From positions 62,001 through 126,000 of the forward strand of contig NZ_FNEZ01000001.1 of assembly GCF_900100375.1 (NCBI RefSeq): a stretch of 64,000 nt of DNA. Direction: 5' to 3'. The stretch's first letter is position 1. The number at the start of each line of letters is the position of its first letter. The notes beneath the pieces were generated by a model. That model was not told where the DNA came from. It did no database searches and saw nothing but the letters and a program-made list of their open reading frames with translations. Both the position numbers and the translations under genes were made by a program. This DNA comes from Flavobacterium noncentrifugens. Its GTDB lineage: Bacteria > Bacteroidota > Bacteroidia > Flavobacteriales > Flavobacteriaceae. This document shows positions 52,362 through 61,457 of the stretch, one piece after another.

Positions 52362-55300
52362 ACCGGCAGTAATTCTTCCGCCATCGGTGGAATAGAAATA
52401 CGACGCCTGCGCAGTTAATAAATTCACGCCGTTGATCCAGAAACCGCCGCCAACAGACTGGTGCCATTTGTTTGAAGTGTCGTTTTGAAGCCACACACGC
52501 CCGTAATCAAATCCGCCGAAAACCCCGTAGCTCAAAGGCGCAAATCCGTTTTGTAGTTTTCCGAGATTCAATCGAAGATCTGAACTTTGATAAAACGATT
52601 GCTTGCCCAAAAACCTCTGGTTCCTGAAACCGCGCAGATCCAGATCACCGCCCAAAGTCGCTGCCTGGTAAAATTCGTATTCATCATCAAAAAGCATTTT
52701 CCCTTTTAGTAACGTGGCGAAAACGACATTTCCGTTAGGCGATAATTTGTAATTGAACCCAAGCGAACTTTCGGCATACGGAAACCTTCTTTTCGTATCG
52801 TCGATATTCACTTTGTAGCCACCCAAAAGCGTAAAACTCAAGCCAAGCGTGGGATTTGAAACATTATCGTAATTCTCAAAACTGTAACCAGCATTCAGAT
52901 CTGCAAAATTCTTGTAGTCAAAAACATCTGGATTGATGTTTCCGGGCAATGCCAGGAATCGGTTTGGCGTTTTATCAACCATAATTCTTTCGAACGACGG
53001 TTTTACAGTGAACGATCCGCCTTGTTCGCCAATCCATTGCAGCGCTGGCGTCACGCGGATGGTACGCATTTTTACGCGGTTGTAATCGCGGCCTAAATCT
53101 TTCTGGTTGTTCTCGGTTTCATTTCCATATCCGAAATAATTGATGCTGAAATTCGGACTCGTATAAAGTGCGTCCAACACCAGATTCCACTTTCCTAAAA
53201 CGTGCGGAAAAATCCCTTTGTAAGACAATTCAAATCCGTTCGTTGCAAAATAATACATGCCTTTGATGCTGTGGCGTTGCGAATACGGAAAACGGTTGAA
53301 GCCATTGACAGTGTAATTCACGACGGCGCCCATTTTCACTCCGTCATCGGGATTGTAACCAATCAGTGGATAACCGGCAAACACATTGTATTTCGGTTTT
53401 TCATAATCATAAGTGTTGATTTCATAAATATCGGACAGCCTTTTGCGGGCGAGCCAACTGGTATCGAAAATATTTTCTTTGGATTTGAAATCGTAAATTT
53501 TAACTTTTCCACCATTTGCAACCTGATACGTATCTTTGTCCTGACCACCAAGGAGCCGCACCTTTATCTTGCGCGTTCCTTTGCCAGAAACTTCAAAAGT
53601 ATCTTCGCCGCCAAGTCCGTAAATCCACAATTCTGTAGTTTCAGGGCATTCGTAATCGTGTTCGCTAATTTTTTCGGCGCCTTCTTTTTTGACACGAAAG
53701 ACTTCTACTTTGGTATTTCTACCAGATCTTGTGATGATGAAACGGTCGTTTTTTTCGGTTCCGACGACAAGCACGGTTTTTTGCAGCACTTTGTAATATT
53801 GATGCGCATATTTTTCAAGATGTGTTTTCCTGATTTTGAGTTGCGCTTTGATCTTATCAATTGTGCCGTCTTTAACTTCTTTCGGAAGGTTTTCAAATGC
53901 TTTGTCGATTTCAGCATCCGACAAGTTTTTCATGATAAAATCGGCCTGGTCAATCCAGTCTTTTTCATTGGCACGCGTCACGAAAGCCAGATCCAAATTG
54001 TAGGCTTCGCGGTTGAACCATTTGACGTTTTTTAGATCTTCGTTAAATTTTCGCATGTGGCGAAGTGCCGGAATGTTCATTAAAATGGATAACAGTTTCC
54101 CGTCGTATTTTGTAAAAGCCTGGTCGCGGTCGCGCGGAATTGGTCGGTATATCACCTTGCCATTTTCTTTGTATTCGCCCCAGCGCCATTGGTCGTCGTG
54201 CCTGTCCCAATCGCCAATCAATACATCAAACATTCTCGCGCGGATGTATGATTTTTCATCTATCTGGTATTTTTCATCGGCGTTGATATTTTTAAGGACA
54301 TCATCGGTACCAACGATTTTCGGAGCGTTACCAAAACTAGGATAATCCTTAAACGCATCGGTCGGACGTTCTTCAACCATGTACAATTCGTTGCCATATT
54401 CTTCGTTAAACAATCCGAGCGTTTTTTGTTTCGGAATGTAAAACAACACCGGATTCGTATGGCTGATGCCGAGATTATCAGCCAATCGGCCTACAACAAA
54501 CGGCGTGTAGGGATGCGAGGTCGTGTAAAAATCGAGGATGAAACTTTCAGTATATGTATCACGGAAATCTTTTTCAACCGACTGATTTTTAAAAGCCACC
54601 GACTGTAAAAATCTTGTTGCGCTTTTGTGCAAAGAACGCATCACAAACTCACGTCCGTTTTTATCTTCAAGGCGCAAAGATCTGGATTGATGTCCGCCGC
54701 CCGAAATGGTTGGCTTCAAGCCGCCATAGAGCGTATCGAGGCTTACAGCTTTGGCTTTAATTGGCATGCTGTAATATTTCCTGAAATGATTTCCCCAGAG
54801 AAAACGGTATGCACCGCCTTTGGTTGTCATTTTTGTTGTGTAAATAGACGTGTCTTTTGTCGCTGCAAAATTGCCCGGAAATTCCCGCGGGTTCGGTTTT
54901 GGGCGTGCGTTTAAAGGCTGTGCTTTGAATAATAATTTTTCTTTTCCGTCTTCGCCTAGTCCAAAAAAGGAAACTTTGGATGCACCGCTTTTTAAAACAT
55001 CAAGCACCACGTAACCATTTTTTCCAGCCGAGAAATCATTGTCGTGAATGGCTCTAGCAGCTTCGGTTTTAGAACCTGATCCGCTTATGATTTGTTTGAC
55101 ATCTTCATGATCGATGTATTGCAAATTGTGGTCGTGGCCAGAAACGACGACTACATTATTTTTGTCCTGGATCAATGTTTTGACGCGTTTCAAAAAAGCA
55201 TTGTATTTTTTATTCTGCAAATCCTGCGGACTGATCCCAGACGTTTTTCGAAGTACGTTGATCAGCGTTCCGATGACAGGAAGCGGAATTTTCGATTCTA

Positions 55301-56051
55301 ACGGAAACAATTGCTTTTCCCAAGAAAATTGCCCGCCATGCGTGCCGTTTGACATCAGTGGATGGTGCATCGCAATGATAGTGGTTTTCTTTTGGTTTTT
55401 GTTAATTTCGGATTCGAGTTCGTCAAAAAACTGCTCGCGGGTTTTGATGTCGCAATCTTCATTAATTTTAGGATGGTTGTCCCAACGCTCGAGATACCAT
55501 TCGCTATCGATGATAATTAGCGCTACATCTTTATTAATGTCAATATGATCGATGCCACAGCCTTTTTTCGGAAGGAAAGATTTCTTTTTTCCAAGGTAAT
55601 CGTTGACAAATTTTTCCTGTTCCCTTAAACCTTCAACACCGCTATACCAATCGTGGTTTCCGGGAATGAAAAGTGTTTTTCCTTTGAAATTTTTGGCTAA
55701 TTTGAGTTGGTTGGTTAATTTTTCCTCAGCCAATTTTCTTTCCGGACCGTCTTTTTTTGGAAGTCCGTGCGGATAAATGTTGTCTCCGAGAAAAATCAGC
55801 GTGCTGGCAGAATCTGCTTTTTCCAAACGGTCTTCAAACACGTTTAAAAGCTTTTGCGAAGGTTCTTTATCAGAGTTTCCGGCATCGCCAATCAGGAAAA
55901 ATGAATGTGACATTTTGTCGCGATCGTAAAAGTTGTCTTTGATCACCTGAGGCTTTTTATTGCCAAACTGCGCATGCTTGGTTGCACACGAATAAAATAT
56001 AAAAATGAGGAAAAGAAATTTTACAGGAGTAATGTTTCTTTTGGAAGTCAT
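52344..56051 (-). CDS. Lipoprotein combining metallophosphoesterase, kinase-like region and surface-antigen barrel
   Basis: Protein of 1235 aa from ATG at 56051 (MTSKRN); a longer frame to 56108 is less likely. Lipobox around C22 (IFIFYSC). Residues 48-365 are a calcineurin-like phosphoesterase with metal residues in LIGDAGN (D56), FLGDNIY (D90), PGNHDW (N132, H133), MHHP (H229/H230) and GHDH (H306, H308). Residues 435-720 resemble FAM20/CotH-type atypical kinases: glycine loop SGGGHQSRSLRLED, E502, hinge LYMVEERP, IGDWDRHDDQW (D616) and PIPRDRDQAF (D641/D643). Residues 760-850 are RTX-like (GGEDTFEVSGKG, GGQDKDTYQV). About 880-1235 is a BamA/TamA-like barrel ending in phenylalanine. Outer-membrane location inferred. 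Confidence 0.92.
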   Translation of the reverse strand: MTSKRNITPVKFLFLIFIFYSCATKHAQFGNKKPQVIKDNFYDRDKMSHSFFLIGDAGNSDKEPSQKLLNVFEDRLEKADSASTLIFLGDNIYPHGLPKKDGPERKLAEEKLTNQLKLAKNFKGKTLFIPGNHDWYSGVEGLREQEKFVNDYLGKKKSFLPKKGCGIDHIDINKDVALIIIDSEWYLERWDNHPKINEDCDIKTREQFFDELESEINKNQKKTTIIAMHHPLMSNGTHGGQFSWEKQLFPLESKIPLPVIGTLINVLRKTSGISPQDLQNKKYNAFLKRVKTLIQDKNNVVVVSGHDHNLQYIDHEDVKQIISGSGSKTEAARAIHDNDFSAGKNGYVVLDVLKSGASKVSFFGLGEDGKEKLLFKAQPLNARPKPNPREFPGNFAATKDTSIYTTKMTTKGGAYRFLWGNHFRKYYSMPIKAKAVSLDTLYGGLKPTISGGGHQSRSLRLEDKNGREFVMRSLHKSATRFLQSVAFKNQSVEKDFRDTYTESFILDFYTTSHPYTPFVVGRLADNLGISHTNPVLFYIPKQKTLGLFNEEYGNELYMVEERPTDAFKDYPSFGNAPKIVGTDDVLKNINADEKYQIDEKSYIRARMFDVLIGDWDRHDDQWRWGEYKENGKVIYRPIPRDRDQAFTKYDGKLLSILMNIPALRHMRKFNEDLKNVKWFNREAYNLDLAFVTRANEKDWIDQADFIMKNLSDAEIDKAFENLPKEVKDGTIDKIKAQLKIRKTHLEKYAHQYYKVLQKTVLVVGTEKNDRFIITRSGRNTKVEVFRVKKEGAEKISEHDYECPETTELWIYGLGGEDTFEVSGKGTRKIKVRLLGGQDKDTYQVANGGKVKIYDFKSKENIFDTSWLARKRLSDIYEINTYDYEKPKYNVFAGYPLIGYNPDDGVKMGAVVNYTVNGFNRFPYSQRHSIKGMYYFATNGFELSYKGIFPHVLGKWNLVLDALYTSPNFSINYFGYGNETENNQKDLGRDYNRVKMRTIRVTPALQWIGEQGGSFTVKPSFERIMVDKTPNRFLALPGNINPDVFDYKNFADLNAGYSFENYDNVSNPTLGLSFTLLGGYKVNIDDTKRRFPYAESSLGFNYKLSPNGNVVFATLLKGKMLFDDEYEFYQAATLGGDLDLRGFRNQRFLGKQSFYQSSDLRLNLGKLQNGFAPLSYGVFGGFDYGRVWLQNDTSNKWHQSVGGGFWINGVNLLTAQASYFYSTDGGRITAGLGFAF

Positions 56052-56097
56052 ATCAGAAAATAAATTCATAAATTGCCTATGTAATATAAATTCGACC

Positions 56098-57288
56098 ATG
56101 AATATCATTCAAAAAGCCGAGGATTTCGTTTTTGCTCTATTCAAAGATAGACTTTCTCCTTCATATACTTATCATAATTTCAACCATACTTCACGTGTGG
56201 TTAATGCAACCGAAAAGCTCATCGAATCCGAAAAACTGACCAAAACTGAAGAAACTGCGCTGCTTCTTGCCGCCTGGTTTCATGACACGGGTTATGTGGA
56301 TGGCGCGCAAAGGCATGAAGTAAAAAGCATCGTTTACCTGAACGAATTCCTGAAAGATAGCGATGTTGATCCGGCGATTTTGCCATTGGCAGAAAACCTG
56401 ATCAGGGCAACCGAATTTAACCGCGAACCGCAAAATGTCCTCGAGTCGATCATTCGTGATGCCGATTGCAGCCATTTTTCGGATAAAAATTACATGGCGA
56501 TCAGCGAATTGCTGCGCGATGAATGGGAAGTGACACTAAACCGCAAACTCACCGACCTTGAATGGAACATTGAAAACCGCGACATGCTCACGCGCTGCCA
56601 CCGGTATTTCACCGATCACGCAAAGAAAAAATGGCAAAAGCAAAAAGATGTAAATATCGCTTTAGTACAGGAACAGATTCATTTTTTTACTGCGGCTGAA
56701 GAAAAAGCGGCATCCAAAAAGAAAAAAAACGACAAGTCCGAAAAAGATGAAAAACCCGAACGCGGCATTGAAACCATGTTTCGCGTGACGCTGAACAACC
56801 ACACCAAATTAAGCCAGATCGCCGACAGTAAAGCGAATATTTTACTTTCGGTGAATGCAATCATCATTTCGATTTCATTGTCCACTTTAATCCCGAAACT
56901 CGACAGTCCGCGGAATGCGCATCTGATCATTCCAACATTTATCCTGATCTTATTCAGTGTGGTTTCGATCATTTTTGCGATCCTTTCGACCAAGCCAAAA
57001 GTAACCGGAGGTTCATTTACCAGAAAACAAATTGTCGACCAGAAAGTTAACTTATTATTTTTCGGAAATTTCTATAAAATGCCCGTCGAAGAATACCAGT
57101 GGGCGATGAATGAAATGATGAAAGACAAAGACTATCTGTACGGTTCGATGGTGAAGGATCTGTATTATCTCGGATTGGTTTTGCACCGGAAATACACGCT
57201 GCTGCGCATTACATACAACATTTTCATGTGTGAAATCATTATTTCGGTTGGCGCTTTTGCGTATGCTTTTTACTCGATCAGGGCTTAA
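56098..57288 (+). CDS. HD-domain phosphohydrolase fused to Pycsar-type membrane effector domain
   Basis: Protein of 396 aa from ATG at 56098 (MNIIQKAEDF). Residues 15-190: HD domain with H30 (NFNHTSRVV), H62-D63 (WFHDTGYVDG) and D121 (IRDADCSHF). A charged linker (about 201-222) leads to a Pycsar effector-like domain (about 223-396): MFRVTLNNHTKLSQIADSKA then membrane spans at about 247-267, 277-297 and 374-393. PycTM-type proteins respond to cCMP or cUMP in anti-phage defence; here no pyrimidine cyclase gene is nearby, and the HD domain may degrade the signal. Divergent from the phosphoesterase-barrel gene; converges with the GAF-like gene (4-bp overlap). Confidence 0.9.
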   Translation: MNIIQKAEDFVFALFKDRLSPSYTYHNFNHTSRVVNATEKLIESEKLTKTEETALLLAAWFHDTGYVDGAQRHEVKSIVYLNEFLKDSDVDPAILPLAENLIRATEFNREPQNVLESIIRDADCSHFSDKNYMAISELLRDEWEVTLNRKLTDLEWNIENRDMLTRCHRYFTDHAKKKWQKQKDVNIALVQEQIHFFTAAEEKAASKKKKNDKSEKDEKPERGIETMFRVTLNNHTKLSQIADSKANILLSVNAIIISISLSTLIPKLDSPRNAHLIIPTFILILFSVVSIIFAILSTKPKVTGGSFTRKQIVDQKVNLLFFGNFYKMPVEEYQWAMNEMMKDKDYLYGSMVKDLYYLGLVLHRKYTLLRITYNIFMCEIIISVGAFAYAFYSIRA

Positions 57289-59645
57289 TTCCTGATTTCG
57301 TCCAGCAATTCCTGATACGTGTAGACTTTTGCATCTTCGGGTTTACTGAAAAGCACCGAAACACGCAATCCTTTTAAGCCCGAAACACCTTGCAGGTCTT
57401 CGATCTCAAAACTTTCAATGTTTGGACCAAGCAAACCTTTGTGCTGCAAAAACCTGATGTAACGGCGGTATTCGAGTTCTTCCGCATGTTGCGAATACAC
57501 AATTGTGATGGTGTCTTTTTGCGTAATTCTTTCGTCTGTGCCTTTGATGTGTGCTTTGTCGATCCGCTTTTTGACAACTTCATATCTGGCATTGTACGAA
57601 CCATCCACGTCGAAACGTTTTTCATCCATACGGAAACGGATCGTGATTGGGTTGTTGAATACCAAAAGCAACGAAGTGACTTCCATTTGGTAAGGCAAGG
57701 TATCTTTAAGCGCATGGTATTGGTTTTCCATGTCGCACATCACCTGAAGCTGCCACAATCTTAAATTGAACAAATACAGTTTGTCGAATTCCGGTTGGTT
57801 TGTGATCGAATTACCGATGTATAAATTGTGTTCGACACCATCGGTTTTAAAACGCTCATAATAATGCGGATAAAACGACTGTGCTTCTGCCTGTTTTTTA
57901 TCAAGGATCGCGGCCATTTTTTTATTGATGATCGAAAGCGTCGTATCAAATCTTCTTCGCGAATCGTAAATCATGCCCGAAGTAGGATCGAGTTTAGAAA
58001 AATATGAAGCTATCAATTCATTAGTCTTTTCATTTTCAGATTTGTACTGTTTGAGTATCGGATTGACCTCGGCTTTAATATAATCCAAAACCAATTGTTC
58101 CGTATCGGCATTGAGTTGTGTATCAATATTGGCAGCAAAATCGTTCAACTCGAAAACCTTCTGTTCAAATAATGGTAATTTTTTTTCATTCAGAATCGCC
58201 TCGAAAATGGCTGAAAGCAAATTCACCTGAATGATGATGTCTTGTTTTGTCGTCGTATTTCGCATATCAGACGAACCTTTAATATCGATTTGACCGTACA
58301 ACGGAAACACTTCAGAAAATACAATTTCATGCAGCACCGTATCTTTTGTGTCGCCAATGTGCGCCAACGCTTCTTCGCGGAATTTCCAGTATACACTTGA
58401 ATGGATTGTCGTGTATTCATTCTGGATCAAAGCGTCGACTTTGTTTTGCACTTCCGAATAATAACGGTCGATCGTATCGGTTAAATAGGGCATCACAATG
58501 TCCATTTTATTGGCATTGATGCTGTTTAATTCTTTATTCCTGGACGAAACCACTTCTACGATTCCGAGTAGTTTTTCGTTTTTGATGACCGGTGCAAAAA
58601 TGGCGCTTCGGATGTTTTGTTCGAGCAAATGTGCTGCAAACTCCGCTTCGCCGCTTTCCAATGCGAATTTTTTTACATCGGAAACCGTGAAATATTTTTT
58701 CTGATCAATTAGTTCCTTAAAATATTCATTGCACGTCAAATCCGAGCAATCGCATTCGGATGCATTTCCTAGAATAAAACTGTGTATTTTTTTATCGAAT
58801 GACGAAATGACAAATTTATTTTCGGTCATATTGAGTGCCGTAAATCCTATCCTCAAATCGGAAATATGAAAAATCGACCTGAAAATGCTTTCAAAACTTT
58901 CGATCATCGAAAAATCCCCGTCGGGTTTGGTCAGCAATTTGGTTTTGAGGTTTGACACCGCGCTTTCGGTCGTTGCGTCATACAAAGTCATGATCCCGAA
59001 ACCGCGCATGATCCAGCTGTGTTCGGGAAATTTGGATTTCCAGAGAGCCACATCGTGGAAATTATCGATCAATAATTCGACATCTTCAGAAGTCAATTGC
59101 AATGATTTTTCGGTTGGGAAAATTTCAATAAAATCGGCGTTGTATAAAATCCGGTAATACCGCATAACGTGAGCTTCATCGGGAATATCGTAGAAAAACG
59201 GTTTGCTGAAATCGAGTTTGTATCCATAATATCCATTTAAGATCATACAGCAACTCATGATGTAGAATTGATCGTGGTCAAAATCGCGGATCGTCATGTC
59301 GAACTTCGTTCCGGCATTGTCTAAAATGTGCTGCAAACGCTCGGAATAATTGAACGTAATGTTGTGAAACGGAATCGTAACGGCTTTGATTTCATTCTTC
59401 GTTAAAGCGGTCGGAAACAAATCGGACATCAGGTAACGGATGAGTTCTTTATGGGTTTCGATCATCGTCAGATCGGTAATTCCGGTTCTGAATTCAGGAA
59501 CGGCTTCAACTTCTTTGAGCAGCGCTTTCGCGTAATTTGCCCTGTAATCTACATTTGAAAGTGCGATTTCTTCCAGATTTTCTATCAGTTTGTGAAAAGA
59601 AATCTGAACCTGGAACGGATTATCTGGATATTTTTCGAACAACAT
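57285..59645 (-). CDS. Large GAF-like domain protein
   Basis: Protein of 786 aa from ATG at 59645 (MLFEKYPDNPF), chosen because a perfect -7 box lies just upstream (59668-59675). The middle (about 255-395) reads as a GAF-like sensor: RSAIFAPVIKNEKLLGIVEV. It also holds a cysteine cluster, SECDCSDLTCNEYF. The rest is helical, with no kinase or output domain recognised. Known in Bacteroidota as GAF-containing proteins without assigned role. It faces the HD-PycTM gene tail to tail, so shared function is not implied. Confidence 0.85.
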   Translation of the reverse strand: MLFEKYPDNPFQVQISFHKLIENLEEIALSNVDYRANYAKALLKEVEAVPEFRTGITDLTMIETHKELIRYLMSDLFPTALTKNEIKAVTIPFHNITFNYSERLQHILDNAGTKFDMTIRDFDHDQFYIMSCCMILNGYYGYKLDFSKPFFYDIPDEAHVMRYYRILYNADFIEIFPTEKSLQLTSEDVELLIDNFHDVALWKSKFPEHSWIMRGFGIMTLYDATTESAVSNLKTKLLTKPDGDFSMIESFESIFRSIFHISDLRIGFTALNMTENKFVISSFDKKIHSFILGNASECDCSDLTCNEYFKELIDQKKYFTVSDVKKFALESGEAEFAAHLLEQNIRSAIFAPVIKNEKLLGIVEVVSSRNKELNSINANKMDIVMPYLTDTIDRYYSEVQNKVDALIQNEYTTIHSSVYWKFREEALAHIGDTKDTVLHEIVFSEVFPLYGQIDIKGSSDMRNTTTKQDIIIQVNLLSAIFEAILNEKKLPLFEQKVFELNDFAANIDTQLNADTEQLVLDYIKAEVNPILKQYKSENEKTNELIASYFSKLDPTSGMIYDSRRRFDTTLSIINKKMAAILDKKQAEAQSFYPHYYERFKTDGVEHNLYIGNSITNQPEFDKLYLFNLRLWQLQVMCDMENQYHALKDTLPYQMEVTSLLLVFNNPITIRFRMDEKRFDVDGSYNARYEVVKKRIDKAHIKGTDERITQKDTITIVYSQHAEELEYRRYIRFLQHKGLLGPNIESFEIEDLQGVSGLKGLRVSVLFSKPEDAKVYTYQELLDEIRN

Positions 59646-59667
59646 GGTGGAGTAATTTATGTCATTG

Positions 59668-59675
59668 CAAAGATA
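59668..59675 (-). promoter_or_regulatory. -7 promoter element of the GAF-like gene
   Basis: TATCTTTG on the minus strand matches TAnnTTTG, 23 bp before the ATG at 59645. Supports that start over the one at 59690. Confidence 0.5.
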
Positions 59676-59748
59676 CGCATTAGTTCGCATCCGATTTATT
59701 AACCTGGATTAAGATTTTTCTATACCTTTATTCAATAAAATTTTCATT

Positions 59749-60330
59749 TTGTACGAACAGATCAACTCCGGCATTTCGCGCTATGTTACTTTTACCGACG
59801 AAGAATTCGAGATCTTTGATTCTTTGCTTGAATTCAAAAGCGTTCCAAAAAAAACAATCCTGCTGCACGAAGGCGAAATGTGCAATTTTGAAGCTTTTGT
59901 CATTAAAGGCTGTTTGCGAAAATATTATATTGATGCGAATGGTTTTGAAGTCATTCTGCAATTTGCGATTGAAAACGCATGGATCAGCGACATCTCGTTC
60001 AGCATTTATGAAGACAAACCGAGCCAGGTTTTTATCGAAACGCTCGAAGAATGTGAATTGCTGATTTTTTCTCCCGAAACCAAAGAAACTTTATTTTTAA
60101 AAGCACCGCGATTTGAACGCGCCTTCCGGATTTTGATGCAGCGCAATTTATCGGTCACACAAAACCGGCTTTTTAATACCATTGCAAAAACCGCAACCGA
60201 AAAATACCAGGAATTTTTAGAGCATTATCCAACGATTCCGCAACGCGTCGCACAGCATTACATTGCTTCTTACCTCGGAATTTCTGCTGAGTTCTTATCC
60301 AAAATCCGAAAAAAACTGGCGCATCAATAG
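59749..60330 (+). CDS. Crp/Fnr-family regulator, TTG start
   Basis: Cyclic-nucleotide-binding-type regulator of 193 aa. CNB domain: SVPKKTILLHEGEMCNFEAF, KGCLRKYYIDANGFEVILQF, ISFSIYEDKPSQVFIETLEE. C-terminal helix-turn-helix is short: RVAQHYIASYLGISAEFLSK, IRKKLAHQ. It begins at TTG (59749); no ATG or GTG suits the frame upstream. In Bacteroidota these proteins often lack the residues for cAMP binding, and no ligand can be inferred here. It precedes the pirin and YceI genes and may regulate them. Confidence 0.9.
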   Translation: MYEQINSGISRYVTFTDEEFEIFDSLLEFKSVPKKTILLHEGEMCNFEAFVIKGCLRKYYIDANGFEVILQFAIENAWISDISFSIYEDKPSQVFIETLEECELLIFSPETKETLFLKAPRFERAFRILMQRNLSVTQNRLFNTIAKTATEKYQEFLEHYPTIPQRVAQHYIASYLGISAEFLSKIRKKLAHQ

Positions 60331-60355
60331 TTTCTTGATTTTATCTTACGCTTAA

Positions 60356-60466
60356 ATTTTCTTGTTCCAGTTCAATGCCCAACGGTTTTTTCTGCCGCAA
60401 TTTTGCATGGTAAATAATTGCTGCGCTCACCATTGAAGATTTAATTTTCTTGTTCCAGTTCAATGC
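60356..60466 (+). promoter_or_regulatory. Duplicated 23-bp promoter-like segment upstream of pirin
   Basis: attttcttgttccagttcaatgc occurs at 60356-60378 and again at 60444-60466 (direct repeat, 88 bp apart). Each is followed about 25 bp later by an AT-rich -7-like string (caattttg; gaaatttg at 60486-60493). This looks like a duplicated promoter or regulator-binding unit. Confidence 0.45.
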
Positions 60467-60521
60467 ACGGCGATTTTATACTACCGAAATTTGCACTATC
60501 AATTTACAACACAAGAAAACC

Positions 60522-61397
60522 ATGGACAGAAAAGAATTTATAAAAAAAGGACTAATGGGAACCGGAATGTTTGTCACTTCTGCCGCTTTAGGCGATGTGA
60601 TGAAAAATGACATTGATGAAATTGTCGCTCCTGAAGCAATTGGCTACAATCACTTACCGAATTTAGATTCCAAAATCATGGAAAATACGGTTTTACACAA
60701 ATCAAATACCCGCGGCCATGCCAATCACGGATGGCTCGATTCGCATCATACTTTCAGCTTTGCGAATTACCACAATCCTGACAGAATGCATTTTGGCGTG
60801 TTGCGTGTTTTAAATGACGACCGTGTGGATGCCGGAATGGGCTTTGGAACGCATCCGCACGATAATATGGAAATCATTTCGATTCCGCTTGAAGGCGATC
60901 TCGAGCACAAAGACAGCATGGGAAATACGACCGTCATTAAAAAAGGTGACATTCAGGCAATGAGCGCGGGAACCGGGATTTTCCACAGCGAATACAACAA
61001 AAATTCTGATAGGCTGACGAAGTTTTTACAGATTTGGGTGTATCCGAATAAAAAAAATGTGATGCCGCGTTATGATCAAATAACGTTAAATACGGAAGAC
61101 CGTCACAACAAATTGCAGCAGATTTTATCGCCTAATGCAGATGATGACGGAGTTTGGATCCATCAGGATGCATGGTTTCATCTCGGAACGTTTGACAACG
61201 GATTTAAATCGGAATACCAATTGAAAAAAGCAGGAAACGGGATTTATGCTTTCGTAATTAAAGGTGATTTTACGATCGGAAACATTGCCCTGAATGAGCG
61301 CGACGGCCTCGGGATTTGGGACACAAATTTAATCGAAATTACAGCAAATTCAGTAGATGCAGAAATTTTGCTGATGGAAGTCCCGATGGCAATGTAA
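60522..61397 (+). CDS. Pirin-family protein
   Basis: Cupin protein of 291 aa (start MDRKEFIKKG at 60522; the extension to 60450 is upstream sequence). Residues about 1-30 look like an export or membrane-type leader (KKGLMGTGMFVTSAALGDV). Pirin domain about 60-180 with metal ligands FGTHPHDNMEI (H..H), and HSEYNKN. The C-terminal cupin half continues to IWDTNLIEITANSV. Pirins bind iron; some have quercetinase or redox-sensor roles. It is followed by a YceI gene 60 bp later, a frequent pair. Confidence 0.93.
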   Translation: MDRKEFIKKGLMGTGMFVTSAALGDVMKNDIDEIVAPEAIGYNHLPNLDSKIMENTVLHKSNTRGHANHGWLDSHHTFSFANYHNPDRMHFGVLRVLNDDRVDAGMGFGTHPHDNMEIISIPLEGDLEHKDSMGNTTVIKKGDIQAMSAGTGIFHSEYNKNSDRLTKFLQIWVYPNKKNVMPRYDQITLNTEDRHNKLQQILSPNADDDGVWIHQDAWFHLGTFDNGFKSEYQLKKAGNGIYAFVIKGDFTIGNIALNERDGLGIWDTNLIEITANSVDAEILLMEVPMAM

Positions 61398-61457
61398 TTC
61401 AGATAAAAAGAAAATAATACGCTTAAAATAAATAATTAATAATAAAATAATTAGACC

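Noticed and set aside
53202..54035. Open frame of 277 codons on the plus strand
   Set aside because: Antisense to the phosphoesterase-barrel gene; phenylalanine- and histidine-rich shadow of its codons.
56098..59645. HD-PycTM gene and GAF-like gene as one defence operon
   Set aside because: The genes are convergent, not co-transcribed, and no cyclase or other defence gene is adjacent.
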